Shown here: positions 25,954 through 33,077 of the stretch, one piece after another
Position numbering within the stretch: position 1 is the first letter of the stretch
How the letters are laid out: every line of letters begins with the position of its first letter
NCBI GenBank assembly: GCA_049509915.1
Contig: JBEKZL010000045.1
Span: 1 to 33,077, forward strand
Source of the DNA: JBEKYD01 sp049509915
GTDB taxonomy: Bacteria; Acidobacteriota; Terriglobia; Bryobacterales; Bryobacteraceae
Length of the DNA: 33,077 nucleotides
Direction: 5' to 3'
The notes under the pieces: model-generated
Seen by the model: the letters and a program-made list of their open reading frames with translations, nothing else
Database searches by the model: none
What the model was told of the DNA's origin: nothing
Made by a program: the position numbers and the translations under genes

Positions 25954-26108
25954 TTCTTACCAGCGGAGGCGCCTTTAGCAGTATGAGCGGCTACAAGATC
26001 GGCCCGATTCGTTCGAACCTCTCTTTGCCGCCACTCTAGGGAATCGATCAATTCAACGAAGCCGGGGACGGCACCGCTGCTGCACCTGGAAAGGAACGGG
26101 GGACGATT

Positions 26109-29100
26109 GTGCATTCACGTAGGATTCTGCTTTGGCTGGTTGCGGCAAGCGCGCTGGTCGCCTGTGCCGCGGCACAGCAGCAGGTATCGAACGGAGCGGT
26201 GAAGGGCGTCCTGATGGATGATTCGGGTGCGGTGATTCCGGCCGTAAACGTGACTCTATCCGGCAACGCAACTTCGAAAACAGCTCAGACCCAGACAGAC
26301 GGCAGCTACTCGTTTGCGGGTGTGACGCCGGGGCAATATAACGTCTCGGTAAACGTGGCCGGCTTTGCGCCCTTCTCCAAAGCGGTCGCGGTTAGGGACG
26401 GCGCGGTCCAGGTTCCTATCCACCTTTCCATCCGGACGCAAAAGCAGGAAGTGACGGTGCAAGGAGAAACCGCCGCGCAGGTCAGCGTCGAACCGGACAA
26501 CAACGCTACCGCCCTGGTGGTGAAGGGCTCCGACCTGGAAGCGCTGCCGGACGACCCGGACGATTTATCCGATGCGCTGCAGGCTCTGGCCGGACCGGGC
26601 GCCGGGCCAAATGGCGGCGAGATCTATATCGATGGCTTCAGCGGCGGCCAATTGCCGCCCAAGGAATCCATCCGCGAGATCCGCATCAACCAGAATCCTT
26701 TTTCCGCCGAGTACGACCGCATCGGTTTCGGCCGCATCGAAATTCTGACCAAGCCCGGCACCGACAAACTGCGCGGCGCGCTGTCGTTGATGGATAGCGA
26801 TGGGGTTTTTAATTCCCGTAACCCCTTTTCCAATATCAAGCCGGATTTCTCTAACCGCATGGAATCAGCTTACCTGGGCGGCTCGCTCAGCAAGAAAGCG
26901 TCTTTCTTTGTGGATTTCAACCGCCGCGACGTCGAGAACAACTCGATCGTGGTGGCTCAATATTTCGACGCCGCCACGCTGACCCAGTCGGGCATCAATA
27001 CTTCGGTGCTGGCACCTTCCAGCTTCATGATTATTGCGCCGCGCCTCGACTATCAGCTCACCACCAACAACACCCTGACGGTGCGCCTGGACGAACGGCT
27101 GAATTCGGCCGATAACGCCGGTGTGGGCGGTACCAAGCTGCCGGCGCCTTACTCCAGCCTGGGCTACGACAATAGCGGCAATGGGCAGAACATCATGGTG
27201 ACCGAGAGCGCAATACTGGGTCCGAGGGTGGTCAATGAAACGCGCTTCCAGTTCTTCCGCAACTGGTCGGCGAGCGCCGGCAATTTGATCCCGCAGATCA
27301 ACGTGGCAGGCTCGTTCGTAGCCGGCGGCAATGGGCTGGGCAACACCCACGATCTCACCCGCCACCTCGAACTGCAGAACATCACCTCGGTGTCGCACGG
27401 CGTCCACACGCTGCGCTTCGGCGCGCGCGTTCGGCGCGACGGCGACCAGAGCAATCAGCCCAACGGATTCAATGGCGCGTTCAACTTCCTGGGAGGGATA
27501 GAGCCGGAACTCAATTCGGCCAACCAGATTGTCTACGATTCCAGCGGAAACCCGGTCACGGAGACGCTCACCTCGCTCCAGCAGTACGAGCGGAACGTGC
27601 TGCTCACGCCGGCCGGATTCAGCCAAACCGCGATTCAGGCGCTGGGCGGCGGTCCTTCGATGTTCACCATTCAAGCGGGCCAATCGTATATCAGCCGCTA
27701 CCGCTACGACGGCTCTCCATTCTTTCAGGACGATTGGCGGGTGCGGCCCAATCTCACGGTCAGCCTCGGCCTGCGCTACGAGGTGCAAACACTGGTCAGC
27801 GATCATCGCGACTGGGCGCCGCGCCTCGGTTTTGCCTGGGCGCCGGGCAGCGCGCGCAACGGCAAACAGAAGACAGTGATCCGCGGCGGATTCGGGTTTT
27901 TTTACGACCGCGTCGGGACTTCCATGTTTGAAACCGCCGGCCTCGACAACGGCGTCAACCAATTGCAGTATACGGTCTATAACCCGACTTTCTACCCGAA
28001 TATTCCGGCGCTATCGTCATTGAGCGCGGGGCAGAACACGACGTACGTGGTCGATCCCAAGCTGCGCGCCGATTACAGCATGCAGGCGGCTCTCGGGGTG
28101 GAACGCCAGTTGCCGCGTAACACGACCGTGGCGCTGACGTATTCGTTCAATCGCTCCGTGCACCTGGCGCAGACCGTCCCCATCAATACGCCGCTGCCCG
28201 GCAGCTTCGATCCGTCCCAGCCTCTCAGCGCAACCAACGGCATTTTCCCGTACGGGTACTCCGCGGGCACGATTTTCGAAGACGAATCCGGCGGTTACAT
28301 GCGCCAGCATATGCTGATGGCCAATTTCAATACACGCTTCAGCAGCCGCGTGTCGCTGTTCGGAAACTATACCCTGGGCTACGCCGACGACATTCCCTCC
28401 AAGCCGACCGATCCCTACGACTTCCGTCTGGATTGGGGGACCTCCAATTTCAATCGCCGTCAGAATTTCATGTTGATGGGCAACGTGGTGGGGCCCAAGA
28501 ATATTCGCCTGGCGCCGTTCGTGGCGTTGCGTTCCGGCCAGCCTTACGACGTTCTGGCTGGCGAAGATCTGTTCGGCGACACGCTGACGAATGTGCGGGC
28601 TGGTTTTGTTTCGCGCGCCACCTGCTCCAGCGTGACTGCTTCCGGCGATAACGTCTGCTCGCCGTACGGTACCTTTACGAGCAGCTACGCGGTCTCGAAT
28701 ACCGGCAGCGTGGTACCGCGAAATTATCTGACCATGCCGGGACTTGTATCGATCAACCTGCGCATCTACCGGACCTGGGGATTTGGTGGGAACAAGAAGG
28801 TCAAGGCGAGCACGCAGGCGGACGGCGGGCCTCCGGGCAGCCCCGGCGTGATGGCGATGGCAGGCCGCGGCGGTCCCGGCGGTGGCGGCCCGCCTCCCGG
28901 CGGTGGCCCCGGTGGACCAGGCGGTCCGGGCGGTTTCATGGGCGGCGGCTCGAGCGAGCACCCCTACAACCTGACCCTCTCTCTGAACGTTGAAAACGTG
29001 TTCAATCACTTCAACCCGTCCGGCTACCAGGGCGTAATCACCAGCCCGTACTTTCTGGAAGCGACCTCGGTAAATACCGGCTTCGGTGGCGGCGGGCCCG

Positions 29101-29168
29101 GCGGCGCGCAAAACGGCAGCGTGGCCAACAACCGACGCATCCAGCTGGGTCTGCGATTCACGTTTTAG
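26109..29168 (+). CDS. Oar-like TonB-dependent receptor, paralogue 1
   Basis: This 1019-residue outer-membrane receptor has a signal peptide (1-22) and a CarboxypepD_reg-like beta-sandwich domain at about 27-115 (GAVKGVLMDDSGAVIPAVNV, DGSYSFAGVTPGQYNVSVNV). A plug-like region follows (ALPDDPDDLSDALQALAGPG, IRINQNPFSAEYDRIGFGRI, EILTKPGTDKLRGALSL). The rest is a beta barrel ending in RRIQLGLRFTF with terminal Phe, as required for BAM insertion. A Gly/Pro-rich stretch covers about residues 906-948, and a Cys pair (ATCSSVTASGDNVCSPYG) lies in a late loop. No SusD or TonB gene is adjacent. The GTG start has GGGGGA seven bases upstream. Such receptors import large or complex nutrients; the ligand is unknown. 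Confidence 0.88.
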   Translation: MHSRRILLWLVAASALVACAAAQQQVSNGAVKGVLMDDSGAVIPAVNVTLSGNATSKTAQTQTDGSYSFAGVTPGQYNVSVNVAGFAPFSKAVAVRDGAVQVPIHLSIRTQKQEVTVQGETAAQVSVEPDNNATALVVKGSDLEALPDDPDDLSDALQALAGPGAGPNGGEIYIDGFSGGQLPPKESIREIRINQNPFSAEYDRIGFGRIEILTKPGTDKLRGALSLMDSDGVFNSRNPFSNIKPDFSNRMESAYLGGSLSKKASFFVDFNRRDVENNSIVVAQYFDAATLTQSGINTSVLAPSSFMIIAPRLDYQLTTNNTLTVRLDERLNSADNAGVGGTKLPAPYSSLGYDNSGNGQNIMVTESAILGPRVVNETRFQFFRNWSASAGNLIPQINVAGSFVAGGNGLGNTHDLTRHLELQNITSVSHGVHTLRFGARVRRDGDQSNQPNGFNGAFNFLGGIEPELNSANQIVYDSSGNPVTETLTSLQQYERNVLLTPAGFSQTAIQALGGGPSMFTIQAGQSYISRYRYDGSPFFQDDWRVRPNLTVSLGLRYEVQTLVSDHRDWAPRLGFAWAPGSARNGKQKTVIRGGFGFFYDRVGTSMFETAGLDNGVNQLQYTVYNPTFYPNIPALSSLSAGQNTTYVVDPKLRADYSMQAALGVERQLPRNTTVALTYSFNRSVHLAQTVPINTPLPGSFDPSQPLSATNGIFPYGYSAGTIFEDESGGYMRQHMLMANFNTRFSSRVSLFGNYTLGYADDIPSKPTDPYDFRLDWGTSNFNRRQNFMLMGNVVGPKNIRLAPFVALRSGQPYDVLAGEDLFGDTLTNVRAGFVSRATCSSVTASGDNVCSPYGTFTSSYAVSNTGSVVPRNYLTMPGLVSINLRIYRTWGFGGNKKVKASTQADGGPPGSPGVMAMAGRGGPGGGGPPPGGGPGGPGGPGGFMGGGSSEHPYNLTLSLNVENVFNHFNPSGYQGVITSPYFLEATSVNTGFGGGGPGGAQNGSVANNRRIQLGLRFTF

Positions 29169-29211
29169 CGGCCGTGCGACGCCGGCTTAGCCGCCCCCGG
29201 TAAGTGGCAAA

Positions 29212-29325
29212 AGCCGTGAAGAAATATGCCTGCCGATAAGCACCGATGAACGCCGATAAAGAAAACAAAGGATTTATCGGCGTTCATCGGTTTCATTGAC
29301 GGCTTGAACTTGATTTTTCACGGCT
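29212..29325. repeat. Nested inverted repeat with perfect 19-bp hairpin between the receptors
   Basis: The inner arms at 29242-29260 and 29273-29291 (ACCGATGAACGCCGATAAA and its exact complement) form a perfect 19-bp stem with a 12-base purine-rich loop. The outer arms AGCCGTGAA (29212-29220) and TTCACGGCT (29317-29325) are also exact complements. The inner sequence resembles the ACCGATGAACGCCGATAA-style intergenic repeats common in environmental Acidobacteria, Planctomycetes and Verrucomicrobia, an impression from memory. It may act as a terminator after receptor 1, though no T-run follows directly. Confidence 0.75.
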
Positions 29326-29458
29326 CCTTATGGGTCGTGGCTCCGACCAACCATTCGCTGCTATGCCGCGAACTGCCGTGGCGGGTATTTCCTTAAACGG
29401 CCTTAATATCTTTTTTTCGCTCAGACGGGGCCTTTACAGTTATTTACGCTCCTCGGCG

Positions 29459-29484
29459 GTTCTTATTCGTACTATAGGTAACCG
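29459..29484 (+). promoter_or_regulatory. Conserved motif upstream of receptor 2
   Basis: This is the counterpart of 25928-25953: it begins GTTCTTA, has CGTACTAT in the middle and ends GGTAACCG. It ends about 149 bases before the GTG of receptor 2, against about 155 at receptor 1. Both leaders share a 3' stretch of the form GGGAC-CGGCAC followed by GAACGGGGGAC just before the start codon. Confidence 0.45.
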
Positions 29485-29633
29485 TGGCCGTAGAGACGCC
29501 CGTCTTGAAATACAGGTGGCAGTGTGGCCGGGCCGATTGGCAAGGTTCGGTTGCCACAAATCCGGACCTTGATTTAAGCCGAAAGCACGGGACACGGCAC
29601 AGGTTGCGTACCCGGATCGAACGGGGGACAACG

Positions 29634-32600
29634 GTGTCGATACGAAGGATTTCGCTTTGGCTGCTTCTGACGGCCGCGCTGGCCAGCAGCGCCGCGGCGC
29701 AGCAGGCGTCGACCGGGACGGTGAAGGGCGTTCTGATGGACGATTCAGGCGCCGTGATTCCGGCCGCAAGCGTGTCTCTATCGGGTAACGGGGTTTCCAG
29801 AACGGCCCAATCGCAGGCGGACGGCAGCTACTCGTTCGTGGGTCTGGCGCCGGGGCAATATAACGTAACAGTTAACTTCACCGGTTTTGCGCCGTTCTCC
29901 AAGATGGTCGCGGTGACGGCCGGCAGCGCCGCACAATTGCCGATCCAGCTTACCATCAAGGCCGAAACGCAGGAAGTGATGGTGCAAGCCGAGGGGAGTG
30001 CCCAGATCAGCGTGGAACCGGATAACAACGCGACCGCGCTGGTGGTGAAATCCACCGACCTGGAAGCGCTGCCGGACGACCCCGACGACCTCGCCGACGC
30101 GCTGCAGGCCCTCGCCGGGCCGGGCGCCGGACCCAATGGCGGCACGATCTACATCGATGGCTTCAGCGGCGGTCAGTTGCCGCCCAAGGAATCCATTCGC
30201 GAGATCCGCATCAACCAGAACCCTTTTTCCGCCGAGTATAGCTGGCTCGGTTTCGGCGGCATCCAAATTCTGACCAAGCCGGGCACCGACAAACTGCGCG
30301 GCGCGGTGTCGTTGATGGATAGCGACGGGATTTTCAATTCCCGCAACCCGTTTTCCAATATCAAGCCGGACTTCTCGAACCGCATGGAGGCGGCGAACCT
30401 GGCCGGCTCGCCCAGCAAGAAGGCCTCCTTCTTCGTGGATTTCAACCGCCGCGACGTGCAGAATAACTCGATCGTGGTGGCTCAGTATTTCAACGCCGCC
30501 ACGTTGACCCAGTCCAATATCAATACTTCGGTGTTGGTGCCATCGACCTTCATGGTTATTGCGCCGCGCGTCGATTACCAGCTCACCACAAACAACACCC
30601 TGACGGTGCGCATGGAGGAGCGGGTGAATTCGACGGATAACGCCGGTGTCGGCGCCACCAGGCTGCCGACTCCCTACTCGAACCTGGGTTATAACAACAC
30701 CGGCGACGGGCAGAATGTGATGGTGACGGAGAGCGCGGTGCTGAACCCCAAGGTGGTGAACGAGACCCGCTTCCAGTTCTATCGCAGTTGGTCGGCCAAC
30801 GCGGGCAACCTGGTTCCGCAGATCAACGTGGCCGGCTCGTTTGTGGCCGGCGGCAACGGGTTGGGCGACAACCACGATCAGTACCGCCATTTCGAGATCC
30901 AGAACAATACCTCGGTGTCGCGCGGCTCCCATACCGTGCGCTTCGGCGTGAAGGCGCGGCGCGATGCCGATCAAAGCAATCAGCCCAACGGATTCAACGG
31001 CTCGTTCAGCTTTCTGGGAGGGGTGGAGCCGGAACTCGATTCGAACAACCAGATCGTCTACGATTCGAGCGGCAATCCGGTCACCGAAACCCTCACCTCG
31101 CTACAACAGTACGAGCGCACCGCGCTGCTTACCCAAGCGGGATTTAGCGAAGCGCAGATTCAGACGCTGGGCGGCGGCCCTTCGCAGTTCCGTATTCAGG
31201 CGGGCCAATCGTATATCAGCGCCCACCGCTACGACGCGGCTCCGTTCGTGCAAGACGACTGGAAACTGCTGCCGAACTTCACCCTCAGCCTCGGCCTGCG
31301 CTACGAGGTGCAAACGCTAATAAGCGATCATCGCGATTGGGCGCCGCGGCTGGGTTTTGCCTGGTCTCCGGGGAGCGCGCGCAACGGGGGACAGAAGACC
31401 GTGATTCGCGGCGGCTTCGGGTTCTTTTACGACCGCGTCTGGTATTCCATGTTTGAAAACGCCGCCCTCGACAACGGCGTCAACCAATTGCAGTACGTGG
31501 TCTATAATCCGACTTTCTACCCCAATATCCCACCGCTTTCGTCGCTGAGCATGGGCCAGAACACGACCTACGTGATCGATCCCAAGTTGCGCGCCGATTA
31601 CAGCATGCAGGGGGCCCTGGGGGTGGAGCGCCAGTTGCCGCGCAACACCACCGCGGCGCTGACGTATTCATTCAATCGCGCCGTACACCTGGCGCAGACT
31701 GTGCCCATCAACACGCCGCTGCCGGGAACTTTCGATCCGTCTCAGTCTCTGAGCGCAACCAACGGCGTTTTCCCGTACGGCTACCAGGCTGGCACGATTT
31801 TCGAGTACGAATCCGGCGGCTACATGCGCCAGCAGTTGTTGATGGCCAATTTCAACACGCGTTTCAGCAGCCGCGTATCGCTGTTCGGCAATTATACGCT
31901 GGGCTACGCCCACGACATCCCCGGGACGCCGACCGATCCCTACGATTTTCGTGTCGATTACGGCACTTCCGGTTTTAATCGCCGCCACAATTTCATGGTG
32001 ATGGGCAACGTGCTGCTGCCGTTGGCCGTTCACCTGGCTCCGTTCGTGGCTCTGGCTTCGGGCCAGCCGTACGACGTTCTGGCGGGCCAGGACATGTTCG
32101 GCGACACGCTGACCAACGCGCGCGCGGCGTTCTTGTCCCATACGACCTGCTCCACCCTGACCTATTCCGGCGACGACGTATGCTCCCCCTACGGCACCTT
32201 CACCACCGACTACCCGGTCACCAGCACCGGCAGTGTGGTCCCGCGCAACTATCTGACCATGCCCGGGCTGGTATCGATCAACATGCGCGTCTATCGCACC
32301 TGGGGATTCGGCGCCATCAAATCCACCAGACCGAATCAGACAAACGGCATGCCGGGGCCCCCGCCGGGCGGCATGATGGGACTTGGCGGCCGCGGCGGTC
32401 CGCCTCCGGGAGGCATGGGCGGCTTTATGGGCAGCACCACCGAGCACCCTTACAACCTGACCCTCTCGTTGAACGTCGAAAACGTGTTCAACCATTTCAA
32501 CCCGTCCGGATACCAGGGCGTCGTCACCAGCCCGTACTTTCTGCAAGCGACTTCGGTGAATACCGGCTTCGGCGGCGGCGGTCCGGGCGGCGGGCAAAGC

Positions 32601-32654
32601 GGCAACGTGGCCAACAACCGCCGCATCCAGTTGGGTCTGCGATTCACGTTCTAG
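29634..32654 (+). CDS. Oar-like TonB-dependent receptor, paralogue 2
   Basis: This protein has about 1006 residues from the GTG at 29634, where SIRRISLWLLLTAALASSAAA gives a clear signal peptide with Ala-x-Ala cleavage and GGGGGA lies upstream; an earlier in-frame start would hide the signal. It has the same domain order as its neighbour: CarboxypepD_reg-like (GTVKGVLMDDSGAVIPAASV), plug-like region (ALPDDPDDLADALQALAGPG, PPKESIREIRINQNPF), barrel and C-terminal RRIQLGLRFTF. Long stretches are identical to paralogue 1 at protein level and nearly so in DNA, so this is a tandem duplication. The Gly/Pro stretch is shorter (about 905-937). The Cys pair (TTCSTLTYSGDDVCSPYG) is kept. The lipobox-like Cys of paralogue 1 is absent. 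Confidence 0.88.
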   Translation: MSIRRISLWLLLTAALASSAAAQQASTGTVKGVLMDDSGAVIPAASVSLSGNGVSRTAQSQADGSYSFVGLAPGQYNVTVNFTGFAPFSKMVAVTAGSAAQLPIQLTIKAETQEVMVQAEGSAQISVEPDNNATALVVKSTDLEALPDDPDDLADALQALAGPGAGPNGGTIYIDGFSGGQLPPKESIREIRINQNPFSAEYSWLGFGGIQILTKPGTDKLRGAVSLMDSDGIFNSRNPFSNIKPDFSNRMEAANLAGSPSKKASFFVDFNRRDVQNNSIVVAQYFNAATLTQSNINTSVLVPSTFMVIAPRVDYQLTTNNTLTVRMEERVNSTDNAGVGATRLPTPYSNLGYNNTGDGQNVMVTESAVLNPKVVNETRFQFYRSWSANAGNLVPQINVAGSFVAGGNGLGDNHDQYRHFEIQNNTSVSRGSHTVRFGVKARRDADQSNQPNGFNGSFSFLGGVEPELDSNNQIVYDSSGNPVTETLTSLQQYERTALLTQAGFSEAQIQTLGGGPSQFRIQAGQSYISAHRYDAAPFVQDDWKLLPNFTLSLGLRYEVQTLISDHRDWAPRLGFAWSPGSARNGGQKTVIRGGFGFFYDRVWYSMFENAALDNGVNQLQYVVYNPTFYPNIPPLSSLSMGQNTTYVIDPKLRADYSMQGALGVERQLPRNTTAALTYSFNRAVHLAQTVPINTPLPGTFDPSQSLSATNGVFPYGYQAGTIFEYESGGYMRQQLLMANFNTRFSSRVSLFGNYTLGYAHDIPGTPTDPYDFRVDYGTSGFNRRHNFMVMGNVLLPLAVHLAPFVALASGQPYDVLAGQDMFGDTLTNARAAFLSHTTCSTLTYSGDDVCSPYGTFTTDYPVTSTGSVVPRNYLTMPGLVSINMRVYRTWGFGAIKSTRPNQTNGMPGPPPGGMMGLGGRGGPPPGGMGGFMGSTTEHPYNLTLSLNVENVFNHFNPSGYQGVVTSPYFLQATSVNTGFGGGGPGGGQSGNVANNRRIQLGLRFTF

Positions 32655-32696
32655 GGGCAACCGCTTCCTGACGGCCGCGGCTCGGTTTGATGGAGG

Positions 32697-33077
32697 CTAT
32701 CCGACTTCTTCATTCGCCCGGCGCAGTAAGGCTCGCATGCAGGCGATGCAATAGGCCGTGCCCGCGCGCAGCAACCCGCTATCGCCGGCCAACCGCGGTA
32801 CATGGTCCGGCTCCACGGCGCCGTTGAAGCGCACCTGCCGCAGCGCTTTCATCACCTGGTACATATCCATATAGCCGTCGTCGGGAAAGGTCTCGACGAA
32901 ATGCGGCAAAGGGCCGGTCACGTTGCGGAAATGCACTTCGAAGATTTTGCCGCGCCCGCCGAAGTCGCGGATCATCTCGAAGACGTCCTTACCCATCCGC
33001 TCTCCGCCCTCCGACCACGTGCCCACGCAGAAGGTGAGGCCCCAGTTGGGGCTGTTGCCGGCGATTTCTTCCGCGCG
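32697..33077 (-). CDS. uxuA: Mannonate dehydratase-like protein, C-terminal part (runs off the window)
   Basis: The frame is open to the right edge and gives the last 126 residues. AGNSPNWGLTFCVGTWSEGG, IFEVHFRNVTGPLPHFVETF, PDDGYMDMYQVMKALRQVRF and GAVEPDHVPRLAGD match the C-terminal half of UxuA-type TIM-barrel dehydratases, including the metal-binding His (VHFRN) and the Asp/His of EPDHVP. Mannonate dehydratase makes 2-keto-3-deoxygluconate from mannonate in hexuronate breakdown. Only the C-terminus is visible, so function is inferred from this end. It is convergent with receptor 2, 42 bases away. Confidence 0.8.
   Translation of the reverse strand, partial: RAEEIAGNSPNWGLTFCVGTWSEGGERMGKDVFEMIRDFGGRGKIFEVHFRNVTGPLPHFVETFPDDGYMDMYQVMKALRQVRFNGAVEPDHVPRLAGDSGLLRAGTAYCIACMRALLRRANEEVG

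Noticed and set aside
25983..26039. 18-codon upstream ORF in the leader of receptor 1
   Set aside because: No well-placed Shine-Dalgarno, and no matching ORF in the otherwise related leader of receptor 2.

Overview
The window looks like a piece of an Acidobacteriota chromosome, probably close to Solibacter/Bryobacter. The evidence is high GC, two very large Oar-type TonB-dependent receptors with carboxypeptidase-regulatory N-termini, several families of short hairpin-forming intergenic repeats, a MASE3 hybrid histidine kinase and stacked toxin-antitoxin modules. This placement rests on gene content and style, not on a search.

Layout. (1) 1-2.5 kb is an accessory island of three type II toxin-antitoxin modules, all on the minus strand (PIN/VapC, PIN/VapC, ParE). 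It is bounded on both sides by the same CCCGGAARTCC-type short repeat. The first PIN toxin carries an in-frame stop and the second has Asn where the third catalytic Asp is expected; only the ParE module looks intact. (2) 2.9-8.5 kb holds the conserved ybbP-ybbA / tesA divergent cluster (FtsX-like permease and LolD-like ATPase against an SGNH esterase), followed by an overlapping ArnT/PMT-type glycosyltransferase. (3) 8.5-8.9 kb is a decayed small gene with a helix-turn-helix-like N-terminus and a SEC-C zinc motif, now split by two frame changes. (4) 9.0-11.4 kb is an O-antigen-ligase-like membrane protein overlapping a TPR-like membrane-anchored protein. (5) 11.5-16 kb holds a secreted GlcG/HbpS-like protein, a secreted TPR protein, a DUF4384-type exported protein and an M16 zinc peptidase. 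(6) 16.3-22.7 kb holds metY, a hybrid histidine kinase divergent from an Rrf2 regulator, a truncated Gfo/Idh/MocA gene, a UbiD-family decarboxylase and tRNA-His(GUG). (7) 23-25.9 kb holds a malonate/methylmalonate-semialdehyde dehydrogenase and an M20 amidohydrolase, plausibly linked in beta-alanine or reductive pyrimidine catabolism, with a cloverleaf-like repeat between them. (8) 26.1-32.7 kb holds two tandem paralogous Oar-like outer-membrane receptors, each with a similar leader and a shared upstream motif at nearly the same distance from the start codon. A perfect 19-bp hairpin lies between them. (9) The right edge carries the C-terminal part of a mannonate dehydratase-like gene on the minus strand.

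Most of the window is ordinary metabolism and envelope biology. I did not find a clearly new multi-gene system. The parts most worth following are the decaying TA island with two apparently leaderless promoters, the duplicated receptors with their conserved leader, and the hairpin repeat families placed inside or between operons.
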